A stretch of DNA of 64,000 bases. Origin: Roseibium album. Its GTDB lineage: Bacteria; Pseudomonadota; Alphaproteobacteria; Rhizobiales; Stappiaceae. Location: contig NZ_CXWE01000002.1 in the NCBI RefSeq assembly GCF_001404515.1, positions 558,001 to 622,000 of the forward strand. The letters run 5' to 3'. The notes below the pieces were generated by a model. That model was not told the DNA's origin. It saw nothing but the letters and a program-made list of their open reading frames with translations, and did not search any database. This document shows, in pieces, positions 44,719-54,214 of this stretch; the first letter of the stretch is position 1; each line of letters begins with the position of its first letter. The position numbers and the translations under genes are program-made.

Positions 44719-46419
44719 ATGCAATCAGCGTCATCATCCGAAAAAGTTACACTCCTGCTGGTGGTTACCGGTGCGACGCTCATCTGTGGCCTGCCCTTGC
44801 TGCTGCTCTTCAAGACGGGTCTTACCGACACCACCGGCCTGAATGTGGGACCGCTTCTGGAAGCCCTGCAAAACCGGTCGGTAAAACGGGCTCTCTGGCA
44901 TTCGATCGAGTCCAGTTTCCTGTCGGCGCTGGCGGCGACGGTGCTTGGAACCATACTTGCGCTGCTCATCGGCCTCACAAACATCCGTGCAAAGGGGCTT
45001 CTCGTCTTCCTGATCCTGTTGCCGATGATGATCCCGCCCCACGTAACGGCAATTGCATGGATCCAGGCACTCGGCCCCGCCAGCCCCGTCTTGCGCTGGC
45101 TTGGTCTGGCGCCCGAACTCGGCTCCACACACCCGCTCTATTCCCGCGAAGGTCTGGTTCTGCTGCTGACGCTTCAACACAGTCCGCTCGTCTTTCTGCT
45201 GACAAGAGCAGCATTGAGATCCTTTCCGCGTGAACTGTCCGACGCGGCGCGCATATCCGGCGCCGGCGCATTCACGATGCTGCGCCGGATCACGCTGCCC
45301 CTTCTTGGCCCCGCATTGCTTGCCGGCTTTGCACTTGCCTTCGTCGCAGCGCTTGGCAATTTCGGCATCAACGCGCTGATCGGTATTCCGGCTCGCTATA
45401 CGACACTGCCCGTTCTGGTCTGGCGGCGGTTGGCAAGCTTTGGCCCCGACATCCTGCCGAACGTGGCGGTGATCTCGGTTATCCTTGCCTTTGTCGCATT
45501 CACGGCAATCCTTCTTCAAAGCCTCTTGCAACGACGCATGCGGGCCAGCCTGATCGGGTTGCCGCAGGACCCTCTTGCCATTTCACTGGGACGCAAGCGA
45601 CCCTATATCGAAGCGCTCATTTGGTTGCTTGTCGCCAGTGTGCTTCTTTTGCCTGCAGCCTCGCTCCTGGCAACATCATTGGTCAGAACCTATGGCTTGC
45701 CGTTGTCGCTCGACACACTCACGCTGGAAAATTTCGTCGAAGTGCTCTGGCGTCAGACCGTAACCCTCAGGGCCTTTGCAAACTCCACGTTTGTCGCAGC
45801 GGCTGCCGCCGTGCTCATTGCAGGTACCAGCCTGCTGCTAGGATACTTTCTATCGCACAGGCACCGAGCACACCGACGGTGGGCCGAGTTCGCGCTGACC
45901 CAGACCGAAATCGCATTCGCCGTACCCGGCCTGGTAATGTCCATCGCCTTCATTCTCGCGTTCATCCGACCACTCCCCCTGGTGAATGTCTCTCTATACG
46001 GCTCGTTGTGGATCATCCTGCTCGCCTACTTGTCCGTGTTTCTGGCCGTCGGTCTGAAACCGGTCGCTGCCGCCTTTCTGCAAATGGACGGTTCACTGGA
46101 GGACGCCGCAAAAGTATCGGGAGCTGGTTTTTTCCGCCGAATAACCAGGGTTTTTGCCCCGCTAACCGCTCCGTCAGCCGCATCAGGTGCGATTCTCGTC
46201 TTCTTGACCGCCTATAACGAGGTCACCGTCTCGGCGCTACTCTGGTCAACCGGCAATGAAACGATCGGAACCACGATTTTCAACTACGAGGACGGCGGTT
46301 ACACCACACTGGCTGCCGCGATGTCGGCTGTTGTGGTCGCAGCAACAGTCCTCATCATGCTCGCGATGAATGTCTTGGCCAAACGAGTGCCCGCCGGAAC
46401 GATTCCCTGGAAGGATTGA
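44719..46419 (+). CDS. ABC transporter permease, FbpB type (two fused permease domains)
   Basis: 566-residue inner-membrane protein with about twelve hydrophobic segments, two BPD_transp_1 domains in one chain (roughly 60-270 and 340-550) as in FbpB/AfuB. EAA loops: FPRELSDAARISGAGAFTML in the first half and QMDGSLEDAAKVSGAGFFRR in the second. Start chosen at the ATG that leads into the first helix. It faces the ATPase gene tail to tail, 11 bases apart, so the ATPase must be transcribed separately. Confidence 0.87.
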   Translation: MQSASSSEKVTLLLVVTGATLICGLPLLLLFKTGLTDTTGLNVGPLLEALQNRSVKRALWHSIESSFLSALAATVLGTILALLIGLTNIRAKGLLVFLILLPMMIPPHVTAIAWIQALGPASPVLRWLGLAPELGSTHPLYSREGLVLLLTLQHSPLVFLLTRAALRSFPRELSDAARISGAGAFTMLRRITLPLLGPALLAGFALAFVAALGNFGINALIGIPARYTTLPVLVWRRLASFGPDILPNVAVISVILAFVAFTAILLQSLLQRRMRASLIGLPQDPLAISLGRKRPYIEALIWLLVASVLLLPAASLLATSLVRTYGLPLSLDTLTLENFVEVLWRQTVTLRAFANSTFVAAAAAVLIAGTSLLLGYFLSHRHRAHRRWAEFALTQTEIAFAVPGLVMSIAFILAFIRPLPLVNVSLYGSLWIILLAYLSVFLAVGLKPVAAAFLQMDGSLEDAAKVSGAGFFRRITRVFAPLTAPSAASGAILVFLTAYNEVTVSALLWSTGNETIGTTIFNYEDGGYTTLAAAMSAVVVAATVLIMLAMNVLAKRVPAGTIPWKD

Positions 46420-46430
46420 GGCATGGAACC

Positions 46431-47477
46431 TCAGTTCGGCAACACCCAGCCCCGCAGAACCGACACATGCAAGGGCTCGCCGGGATCCGCGCGCCGATCC
46501 AGTGTCATCCTCAACGGTTCCTGCAACCCTTTCACTTTCACGAACACATCCCACGAACCACCCCGGTAGACGGTGCGAAGCACGGTGGCCTGAAAACCGG
46601 ACCCGCCAGGTGCAAGCACCAGGTGCTCGGGACGCAGTACCAGCGTTGCAGGTCCCGTTTTCACGGTCATGGGGCAATCAACGTCGGCGAAAACGTCGGC
46701 AAACGAAACCCGCGCCGAACCGCCCTGCACCTTGTCCACCGTGACGGGCACCAGGCTGCTTTGTCCGATGAACCCGGCCACACGTCTTGAATTCGGGCGC
46801 TGGTAGAGCACGTCCGGTTTGGCAACCTGAAGGATTTCTCCTTCCCACATCACCGCAACCTGATCGGCGAGCGCCATCGCCTCGCGCTGGTCATGGGTAA
46901 TGAAAAGGGTCGTTGCGCCGCTCGCCTTGTGAAAGGCAGCCAGTTCTTCTTCCATGGTGCTGCGCAGATGCGGGTCGAGATTGGCAAGCGGCTCATCCAT
47001 CAGGACCGTTTCTGCTCCCTGAGCAAGGCATCTTGCAAGCGCAACCCGTTGGCGCTGCCCGCCGGAAAGTGCTGCCGGTCTTCTTTCGGCAAACTGTGAC
47101 AGCGAGACTGTCTCCAGGCACTCCGCAACACGCTCGTTCACCTCAGGTCGCCGCTTTCCCGCGGTCTCCAGGGGAAAGGCAACATTGCGCGCAACACTCA
47201 TGTGCGGCCACAGCGCGTAGGATTGAAAAACGACACCGACGCGCCGATCTTCGGGCGAGACATGCAGGGTCCCGTGCGCAACGGGAACATCATCCAGAAG
47301 GATTTCGCCCGCGTCGATTGGCTCAAGACCGGCAATCGCACGCAGCAGCGTTGACTTGCCGCATCCCGAAGGCCCGAGCACGACGAAAAACATCCCGTCA
47401 TCGATCCCGAGCGACACGTTGTTCAAGGCAGGGTGTGAACCGAATGACTTGGAAACGGAGGTAACGGTTATGGACAT
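46431..47477 (-). CDS. ABC transporter ATP-binding protein, FbpC/PotA type
   Basis: 348-residue ATPase: Walker A GPSGCGKST, signature LSGGQRQRVALARC, Walker B VLMDEPLANLD, H-loop FITHDQREAM, and a C-terminal TOBE domain. It is convergent with the FbpB-like permease and is the natural ATPase partner, though strand reversal means it is not in the same transcript. Just upstream on the same strand lies the kinase-like gene (60-base gap), with which it may be co-transcribed. Confidence 0.87.
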   Translation of the reverse strand: MSITVTSVSKSFGSHPALNNVSLGIDDGMFFVVLGPSGCGKSTLLRAIAGLEPIDAGEILLDDVPVAHGTLHVSPEDRRVGVVFQSYALWPHMSVARNVAFPLETAGKRRPEVNERVAECLETVSLSQFAERRPAALSGGQRQRVALARCLAQGAETVLMDEPLANLDPHLRSTMEEELAAFHKASGATTLFITHDQREAMALADQVAVMWEGEILQVAKPDVLYQRPNSRRVAGFIGQSSLVPVTVDKVQGGSARVSFADVFADVDCPMTVKTGPATLVLRPEHLVLAPGGSGFQATVLRTVYRGGSWDVFVKVKGLQEPLRMTLDRRADPGEPLHVSVLRGWVLPN

Positions 47478-47536
47478 GCCTCCCGTTATCCCTCTCGTGT
47501 GACAGCCAGATTACACAGGTCCGGAAAGCCAAGACG

Positions 47537-48535
47537 TCATTTGACGCGAAGTCTCAGCAAAAGATCGACCTCTTCTTCGAGTGCGCGTCCATAGGCACGC
47601 GCGGCCGGTGCGTTGATCTGGCCAAGTGTTTCGTGCCGGAACAGGCAATAGGCGGCAAGGCGCCAGTGATAGGCACTTCGTTCTTCAAGAAACCTCTCCA
47701 CCGTATCCTGGTTCGGATAGTGTTTCAGGAACATGTCTTCCGCATAAGCGACCAGCGGATGCAGCCCGTACAACTTCAATAGTCCCGGCGACACGAAACC
47801 GCAGATGTCTTCAACGGGATCACCATATCCGGCAAATTGCCAGTCGATCATCCGCGCTCCTTCTGGTGTCGACTGGATGGTCCCGAGACAAAAGCTCCGG
47901 TGCACGAGCGTGCGTTCGACCGCGCGCCGTTTGACCAGATCGTCAGCCGGACGCAACCGCTTGAGATTGACGGCCTTGGGGCTTTCGGGAATGGCCGCCA
48001 GCATCGCATCGCCTCCCTCCAGGACCTCATGAAATCCGGCAGGCACAACCTGGTGACCCGGGACAGGTTCCCTGAGAGCTGCAATGCGGCCGATCAGATC
48101 CGCGGCTTCGCCAACATCGATCTCATCGTTTTTCGGAAGGCCATAACCATAGACAAGCAGAGGCGTTCCGACGGGACTATGCGAATAGATTTCAAGCGCA
48201 GGAGCAAGATCATAGCGTGCCAGAAAAGTCAGCGCCTCTGCCTCCTGGTCCGGCAAGGTCGGATAGAGCGGATTTTCCTCGTTGTCAGGAAAGAATTCCT
48301 TCACCACGAAGATGCGTTCAGGAGTATCAAGGCGCCAGAATCGGCTGGTATAATTGACCGGCAGCGGCCGCAAACGTGCCGTGCTCCAATCCTGCACGGA
48401 AAGCTGGTCCTTCAGAAACGCCAGAAGAACTGAATCGGAAAGCTGTTCGGTCACGTCAGGTTTGTCCGTTTTGACATCAACAGGTCTCTGATCGCCTTCA
48501 GGATACCGTTCGTCAAGTCGAACTTCCAAAGTCAA
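47537..48535 (-). CDS. APH/choline-kinase-fold protein with degenerate catalytic loop
   Basis: 332-residue phosphotransferase-fold protein. ATP-contact Lys79 (VVKE) and the metal-site Asp231 (IDWQF) are kept, but the catalytic loop reads VHRSFCLGTI (212-220): the normal HGD has become His212-Arg-Ser214 and the Asn is Thr219. Without the catalytic Asp, kinase activity is doubtful. Relatives act on choline, thiamine, homoserine or antibiotics. It is divergent from the mttB-like gene, so a role with methylated amines is possible. The annotated start is a TTG with GAAGG close by, so the true start may be downstream. Confidence 0.72.
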   Translation of the reverse strand: MTLEVRLDERYPEGDQRPVDVKTDKPDVTEQLSDSVLLAFLKDQLSVQDWSTARLRPLPVNYTSRFWRLDTPERIFVVKEFFPDNEENPLYPTLPDQEAEALTFLARYDLAPALEIYSHSPVGTPLLVYGYGLPKNDEIDVGEAADLIGRIAALREPVPGHQVVPAGFHEVLEGGDAMLAAIPESPKAVNLKRLRPADDLVKRRAVERTLVHRSFCLGTIQSTPEGARMIDWQFAGYGDPVEDICGFVSPGLLKLYGLHPLVAYAEDMFLKHYPNQDTVERFLEERSAYHWRLAAYCLFRHETLGQINAPAARAYGRALEEEVDLLLRLRVK

Positions 48536-48716
48536 CCTTCAAGGACCCGACCGAATACCGGCCATGTCGGAGTTGAGGCACTCACCGTCGCTCTCAGACT
48601 GCGTCTGAAATTTGCCCTCTCCGCTACAGTCATGAGATTGGCGCGGAAATTGACTCCGCAGCAAGCAGCGGGACAAGTCCTTGACCCCGCTTCAGACCCA
48701 AACCACGGCGGATCGG

Positions 48717-50297
48717 ATGACAGCTGACCTTGAAACGGCATCCTTGAACGAAACGGCCCCGGCACGGCGCGGACGCCGCCGTAGGGGTGGCGGTGGCAAA
48801 TCGGGTCCCGACCTATTCCCGCAAAAACCTTTCCGACAACCGCGTCATATCTTCAAACCGATCGAAGCCATTTCTGCCGACGAGCTGGAGTCCATCCACG
48901 ACGCCTCGATGCGCGTTCTGGAGGAAATCGGCATGGATTTTCTCCACGAAGAAGCCAGGGCCATGCTGAAAGCCGCCGGCGCGCAGGTGAAACCGGGCGA
49001 GGACCGGGTGCGGATGGACCGTGCCATGGTGGAAGAACTGGTCGCCAAGGCACCGTCCGAATTCGTGCTGCGCGCGAGAAACAGGAACCACGATCTCAGG
49101 ATCGGTGGAGACGCGATTGTCTTTTCCTGTGTCGCAAGCACACCGAACGTCGTCGACCGGGATGGTGGTCGCCGACCGGGCAACCGGGAGGACTTTCAGA
49201 AACTCCTGAAACTCGGCCAGTTCTTCAACATCATCCATGCACCGCTCGGATACCCGGTCGAACCCGTCGATATTCATGCCTCCATTCGCCATCTCGACTG
49301 CATTGCCGACGCCATCAGGCTGACGGACAAGGTCCTGCACCTTTATTCGCTCGGCAAGGAACGCAATCACGATGGCATCGAACTCGCGCGGATCGCCAAT
49401 GGCCTGACACCTGAGGAACTCGTCGAGACCCCCTGCACGTTGACCGTGATCAACACGTCTTCGCCGTTGCGTCTGGACACGCCCATGCTCCAGGGGATCA
49501 TCGAAATGGCCAGGGCCGGGCAGGTTTCGGTCGTCACACCGTTTACACTTGCCGGTGCCATGGCTCCTGTAACTGTCGCCGGTGCCCTGACACTGCAGAA
49601 TGCCGAAGCCCTTGCGGGGATCGCTTTTGCTCAGCTCGTGCGTCCCGGCGCACCAGTGGTCTATGGCGGCTTCACCTCCAATGTCGACATGAAATCAGGG
49701 GCGCCCGCCTTCGGCACACCCGAATATATGCAAGCGGCTCTTGTGAGCGGTCAGCTCGCCAGACGGTACAACTTGCCCTTCAGGTCCTCTGGTGTCTGCG
49801 CGGCCAACACCGTCGACTACCAGGCCGCCCTGGAAACGACCCTGTCGGAATGGGGGGCGATCAACGGCGGCGGCAATCTCATCAAACACGCAGCCGGCTG
49901 GCTCGAAGGCGGACTGAGTGCGGGCTTTGAGAAATTCATTGCCGACATCGACCTGCTGCAGAAGATCGCGGAGTACCTCACACCTCTCGATGTCTCCGAA
50001 GCATCGCTCGCGGTCGATGCAATCCGGGATGTCGGACCGGCCGGACACTTCTTCGGCACAGAACACACGCAAGCCCGCTACAAGGACGCTTTCTATCCGC
50101 CCATCGTATCGGACTGGCGCAACTACGAAACCTGGGCGGAGGCCGGCAGCCCAACCGCTTATGACAAGGCCAACATGCTCTACAAGAAAGCCCTCGAGGC
50201 CTATGAGCAGCCCGCGCTCGATCCGGCGGTCGACGAAGAGATTTCCGAATTTGTCGACCGGCGCAAGGCCGAAGGCGGCGTACCGACCGATTTCTGA
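48717..50297 (+). CDS. Trimethylamine methyltransferase (MttB) family protein, non-pyrrolysine
   Basis: 526-residue member of the MttB/MtgB superfamily. The frame has no internal UAG, so it lacks the pyrrolysine of archaeal MttB and belongs to the broad group that includes glycine betaine, proline betaine and carnitine methyltransferases. Motifs: FSCVASTPNVVDRDGG, TPFTLAGAMAPVTVAGAL, WGAINGGGNLIKHAAGWLEGG. The Arg- and Gly-rich N-terminal 30 residues are unusual. No corrinoid protein or reactivase gene is next to it. It leads a same-strand set with a DMGDH-like flavoenzyme and a DddP-type protein. Substrate unknown. Confidence 0.88.
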   Translation: MTADLETASLNETAPARRGRRRRGGGGKSGPDLFPQKPFRQPRHIFKPIEAISADELESIHDASMRVLEEIGMDFLHEEARAMLKAAGAQVKPGEDRVRMDRAMVEELVAKAPSEFVLRARNRNHDLRIGGDAIVFSCVASTPNVVDRDGGRRPGNREDFQKLLKLGQFFNIIHAPLGYPVEPVDIHASIRHLDCIADAIRLTDKVLHLYSLGKERNHDGIELARIANGLTPEELVETPCTLTVINTSSPLRLDTPMLQGIIEMARAGQVSVVTPFTLAGAMAPVTVAGALTLQNAEALAGIAFAQLVRPGAPVVYGGFTSNVDMKSGAPAFGTPEYMQAALVSGQLARRYNLPFRSSGVCAANTVDYQAALETTLSEWGAINGGGNLIKHAAGWLEGGLSAGFEKFIADIDLLQKIAEYLTPLDVSEASLAVDAIRDVGPAGHFFGTEHTQARYKDAFYPPIVSDWRNYETWAEAGSPTAYDKANMLYKKALEAYEQPALDPAVDEEISEFVDRRKAEGGVPTDF

Positions 50298-50350
50298 TCC
50301 CACCAATTTCAAACCCCGCCTGCCAGGGTCGGGGATGCCGGAGTATTTGC

Positions 50351-52786
50351 ATGAAAACTCACACTCAAGTCGTTGTCATTGGCGGGGGCGTTGTCGGCTG
50401 CAGTGTTCTTTATCATCTGACCAAGCTTGGCTGGAAAGATGTCACGCTGGTTGAACGCGACGAACTGACATCAGGATCCTCCTGGCACGCCGCAGGCGGC
50501 TTTCACACCCTGAATGGCGACCCGAACGTCGCACAGCTCCAGAGTTATACGGTCGACCTCTACAAGGAGCTGGAGGAGATATCCGGTCAATCCTGCAGCC
50601 TTCACCTGACAGGGGGCGTCATGCTCGCCGATACGCCGGAGCGCATGGACTTTCTCCGCCTGGCGCAGGCCAAGGGCCGTTATCTCGGCATGGAACTGGA
50701 ACTCATCTCGGTCGCAGAAGCCAAGACCATGTTCCCGATGCTCGACGAAAAACACTTCATAGGTGCCCTGTGGGATCCGGTCGAAGGCCATCTGGATCCC
50801 TCCGGCACGACACACGCCTATGCCAAGGCAGCGCGCATCAACGGTGCAACCGTCCATCGGCACACCAAGGTCGAGGAACTGGTGCAGACACCCGATGGCA
50901 TCTGGGATGTCATCACCGAAAAGGGAACCATCCGGGCCGAACACGTCGTCAATGCAGGAGGGCTCTGGGCACGTGAATGCGGGCGCATGGTCGGCATTGA
51001 ACTTCCCGTGCTTGCGATGGAGCACATGTATCTGCTCACCGACGAAATGCCTGAAGTCGTCGCCCACAACGAAGCGACGGGGAAGGAACTGATCGGCATT
51101 CTAGACTTCGGCGGCGAGATCTATACCCGGCAGGAAGGCAAGGGCATGCTGCTTGGAACCTACGAGCAGAACTGCCGCCCGTGGAGCCCGCGCCAAACCC
51201 CCTGGGACTTCGGCCATGAGCTGCTTGCGCCGGATCTCGACAGGATTGCACCGGAACTGGAGGTCGGCTTCGAACACTTCCCGGCGCTTCAGAATGCCGG
51301 CATCAAGCAGGTCATCAACGGTCCGTTCACTTTCGCGCCGGACGGCAACCCGCTGGTTGGTCCGGTCAGGGGTCTTCACAACTACTGGGTTGCCTGCGGT
51401 GTCATGGCCGGATTCAGCCAGGGTGGTGGCGTCGGTCTTTCGCTTGCCAACTGGATGATCAACGGCGACCCGGGCTATGACATCTGGGGGATGGATGTTG
51501 CCCGCTACGGCGACTGGGCAACGCTTTCGTATACCAACGCGAAGGTGCGCGAAAACTATCGCCGCCGGTTCCGCATCCGGTTCCCGAACGAGGAACTCCC
51601 TGCGGCCCGGCCGCATCAGACCACGCCCCTTTACGACCGAATGCTCTCGCAAGGAGCCGTGATGGGTGACAGTTGGGCATTGGAAACGCCGCTCTGGTTC
51701 GCTCCGGAAGGCGTGGAAGCAAGGGACGTCTTCTCCTTCCACCGCTCAAACGATTTTGAGCATGTGGGCGCAGAATGCCGCGCTGTGCGTGAAAGTGTCG
51801 GTGTTACCGAGATCGCCAATTTCGCGAAATACGAAATCAGCGGACCAGGCGCCGAAGACTTTCTGTCAATGCTGATGACCAACACGATGCCGAAGATCGG
51901 ACGCATTGTCCTGACACCGATGCTGAACGAAAACGGCAAGCTGATAGGCGACTTCACGATCGCCCGCGCTGCGGACGAAAAATTCTACATGTTCGGATCG
52001 TCCCAGGCTGAGATCTATCACATGCGGTGGTTCGAAAAGCATCTGCCACAGGACGGATCGGTAACCCTGAAGGCCATCAACCTCGGCTGGGTCGGCCTTT
52101 CGATCGCGGGTCCCAATTCCCGAAAGGTCCTGCAGAAAGTCACTGGAGAGAACGTTTCCAATGAGGCTTTCCGTTTCATGGATTTCCGCGAAATGGATGT
52201 CTCCAACGCACCGTGCAAGGTCAACCGCATCACCTACACCGGTGACCTCGGATACGAGATCTGGATGGCCCCGGAATATGAGCGCCAGGTCTATGAAGCC
52301 CTGATGGAGGCCGGAGTCGAATTCGATATCAGGAATTTCGGTATGCGCGCCCTTCTGTCCATGCGTCTTGAAAAGAACTTCGGCACCTGGTTTCGCGAGT
52401 TCCGTCCGATCTACGGCCCGTATGAGGCGGACCTCGGCCGTTTCGTCAAACTCTCGAAAAACCGCTTCATCGGCCAGGAAGCGGCCCGGAAGGAATTCGA
52501 GGACGGACCAAAACGCCTGAGGACCAGCTTTGCTGTCGAGGTGTCGGACGCCGATGTCATGGGCGACGAACCGATCTGGCACAACGGCGAAGTCATCGGC
52601 TGGATTACGTCGGGCGGCTTCGCCCACTGGGTCGGGAAGTCACTCGCCCAGGGCTATGTTCCGGCCGAGTTTGCCGGGGATACCACCGAAGGTGCATTTG
52701 AAATCGAAATACTGGGTGAAATGTGCAAGGCGACCATCCTGTCCGAACCGCCTTTCGATCCGCAAGCGCAACGCATGCGCATGTAA
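50351..52786 (+). CDS. Dimethylglycine/sarcosine dehydrogenase-like flavoprotein (DAO-FAO-GcvT)
   Basis: 811-residue enzyme. N-terminal FAD domain (about 1-380) with GGGVVG at 11-16 and the SSWHAAG segment whose His46 matches the covalent FAD site of dimethylglycine dehydrogenase; then an FAO linker and C-terminal GcvT domains (about 430-805) that normally pass the released one-carbon unit to tetrahydrofolate. Soluble, no signal peptide. It lies 53 bases after the MttB-family gene, implying oxidative N- (or S-) demethylation following or replacing corrinoid methyl transfer. Exact substrate not readable. Confidence 0.9.
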   Translation: MKTHTQVVVIGGGVVGCSVLYHLTKLGWKDVTLVERDELTSGSSWHAAGGFHTLNGDPNVAQLQSYTVDLYKELEEISGQSCSLHLTGGVMLADTPERMDFLRLAQAKGRYLGMELELISVAEAKTMFPMLDEKHFIGALWDPVEGHLDPSGTTHAYAKAARINGATVHRHTKVEELVQTPDGIWDVITEKGTIRAEHVVNAGGLWARECGRMVGIELPVLAMEHMYLLTDEMPEVVAHNEATGKELIGILDFGGEIYTRQEGKGMLLGTYEQNCRPWSPRQTPWDFGHELLAPDLDRIAPELEVGFEHFPALQNAGIKQVINGPFTFAPDGNPLVGPVRGLHNYWVACGVMAGFSQGGGVGLSLANWMINGDPGYDIWGMDVARYGDWATLSYTNAKVRENYRRRFRIRFPNEELPAARPHQTTPLYDRMLSQGAVMGDSWALETPLWFAPEGVEARDVFSFHRSNDFEHVGAECRAVRESVGVTEIANFAKYEISGPGAEDFLSMLMTNTMPKIGRIVLTPMLNENGKLIGDFTIARAADEKFYMFGSSQAEIYHMRWFEKHLPQDGSVTLKAINLGWVGLSIAGPNSRKVLQKVTGENVSNEAFRFMDFREMDVSNAPCKVNRITYTGDLGYEIWMAPEYERQVYEALMEAGVEFDIRNFGMRALLSMRLEKNFGTWFREFRPIYGPYEADLGRFVKLSKNRFIGQEAARKEFEDGPKRLRTSFAVEVSDADVMGDEPIWHNGEVIGWITSGGFAHWVGKSLAQGYVPAEFAGDTTEGAFEIEILGEMCKATILSEPPFDPQAQRMRM

Positions 52787-52837
52787 CCCCTCTCAAACAA
52801 GGAAAGAGCCGACGCGCGGAGGAGGCGCAGGGCATAG

Positions 52838-54214
52838 ATGAATACAGAACATTTCGGCCGTCACAGACGAAAGATCATGCCGGTGGAACTGCCGTCCCAT
52901 CCTGGCGACCAGGCTGACTATGCAACACTTTCCGCCTACGCGAGCGAAAAGGCGACGCTGCTGAACCGGCATGTGCTCGGCTATGGCGAATTCGTGGAGG
53001 GAGAATGGGCAGCACTCGGACTGGACGCTCCCGATCTCGGAGCCATCCGGAAATACCGGCTCGGACGGATCCGCCAGCAACTCGTGGCGCGCGACCTGGG
53101 CGCGGCCATCTTGTGCGATCCCTTGAATGTCCGCTACGCAACCGACTCGACCAACATGCAGGTTTGGTCGACGCACAATGCCGTGCGCTATACGTTCGTT
53201 GCCCTGGAAGGACCGGTGGTTGCCTTCGATTTTCACAATTGTGAACACTTGTCAGCTCACAACCTCCTTGTCGACGAGATGAGGCATGGAATTCCGTGGT
53301 TCTATTTCGAAGCGGGACCGCGGTCAGCGGAACTAGCGGTGAAATGGGCGGACGAATTGGCTGACCTTGTCAGGACCCATGGCGGCGGCAACAGCCGGAT
53401 CGCCGTTGACAAGGTTCGCCGCGAAGGCGTGACGGCTCTGGAAGCCCATGGCCTGCAGTTGCACGACGGTGAAGAAGTGATGGAACTTGCCCGCGCCATC
53501 AAGTGTCCCGACGAAATCAAGGCCATGCGCCGGTCGATCGCTTCCTGTGAAGCCGCGATGCGGGAAATGGAAGAGGCGCTCGTGCCGGGCATGACGGAGT
53601 GGGATCTCTGGTCGCTGCTGCACGCGGGCAATATCCGCAGGGGGGGAGAATGGATCGAAACGCATCTGCTCTCTTCAGGTCCTCGCACGAATCCATGGTT
53701 CCAAGAAGCATCGTCGCGTGAAATCGAGGCCGGTGATCTTCTTGCCTTTGATACGGATCTGGTGGGTCCATACGGTATGTGCTGCGATATCTCACGAACC
53801 TGGCTGTGTGGAGACGGTCAACCGACCAACGAGCAGCGCGCGCTTTACCAGATGGCTTCCGACCAGATCGAAGCCAACATGAAAATGCTTGCCCCCGGCA
53901 GATCGTTCAGGGAACTGTCTCACGACGGCACGAGCCTGCCGGAAGACTATCTCGCCAACCGCTACTCTGTTCTCTTCCACGGTGTCGGTTTATGCGATGA
54001 ATATCCCGCCGTCCCCTATCCCTCGGATTGGGAAAGCGGCGGCTACGACGGTGTTCTGGAACCGGGCATGGTTGTCTGTGTGGAGAGTTATGTCGGCCGG
54101 CATGGCGGTCATGAGGGTGTCAAGCTTGAAGATCAGGTCCTGATCACCGAAAGCGGATACGAGTGCCTCAGCACATACCCGTTAGACGAAAGGTTGCTGG
54201 GCCGTCGGTTTTGA
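52838..54214 (+). CDS. dddP: DddP-type DMSP lyase (M24 metallopeptidase fold)
   Basis: 458-residue protein of the M24 family closely resembling DddP, which cleaves dimethylsulfoniopropionate to dimethyl sulfide and acrylate. Metal ligands Asp305, Asp307, Asp317, His381, Glu416, Glu431 and catalytic Tyr376 and Asp387 each lie exactly ten residues after the positions reported for Ruegeria lacuscaerulensis DddP (295, 297, 307, 371, 406, 421; 366, 377). Long identities include NIRRGGEWIET and SSGPRTNPWFQE. ATG at 52838 has GGAGGAGG 14 bases upstream. Third gene of the MttB-DMGDH set. Activity on DMSP is strongly suggested but untested; a related substrate is possible. Confidence 0.87.
   Translation: MNTEHFGRHRRKIMPVELPSHPGDQADYATLSAYASEKATLLNRHVLGYGEFVEGEWAALGLDAPDLGAIRKYRLGRIRQQLVARDLGAAILCDPLNVRYATDSTNMQVWSTHNAVRYTFVALEGPVVAFDFHNCEHLSAHNLLVDEMRHGIPWFYFEAGPRSAELAVKWADELADLVRTHGGGNSRIAVDKVRREGVTALEAHGLQLHDGEEVMELARAIKCPDEIKAMRRSIASCEAAMREMEEALVPGMTEWDLWSLLHAGNIRRGGEWIETHLLSSGPRTNPWFQEASSREIEAGDLLAFDTDLVGPYGMCCDISRTWLCGDGQPTNEQRALYQMASDQIEANMKMLAPGRSFRELSHDGTSLPEDYLANRYSVLFHGVGLCDEYPAVPYPSDWESGGYDGVLEPGMVVCVESYVGRHGGHEGVKLEDQVLITESGYECLSTYPLDERLLGRRF

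Noticed and set aside
48717-50297. Possible pyrrolysine-containing MttB
   Set aside because: The frame contains no internal UAG, so it is the non-pyrrolysine type.
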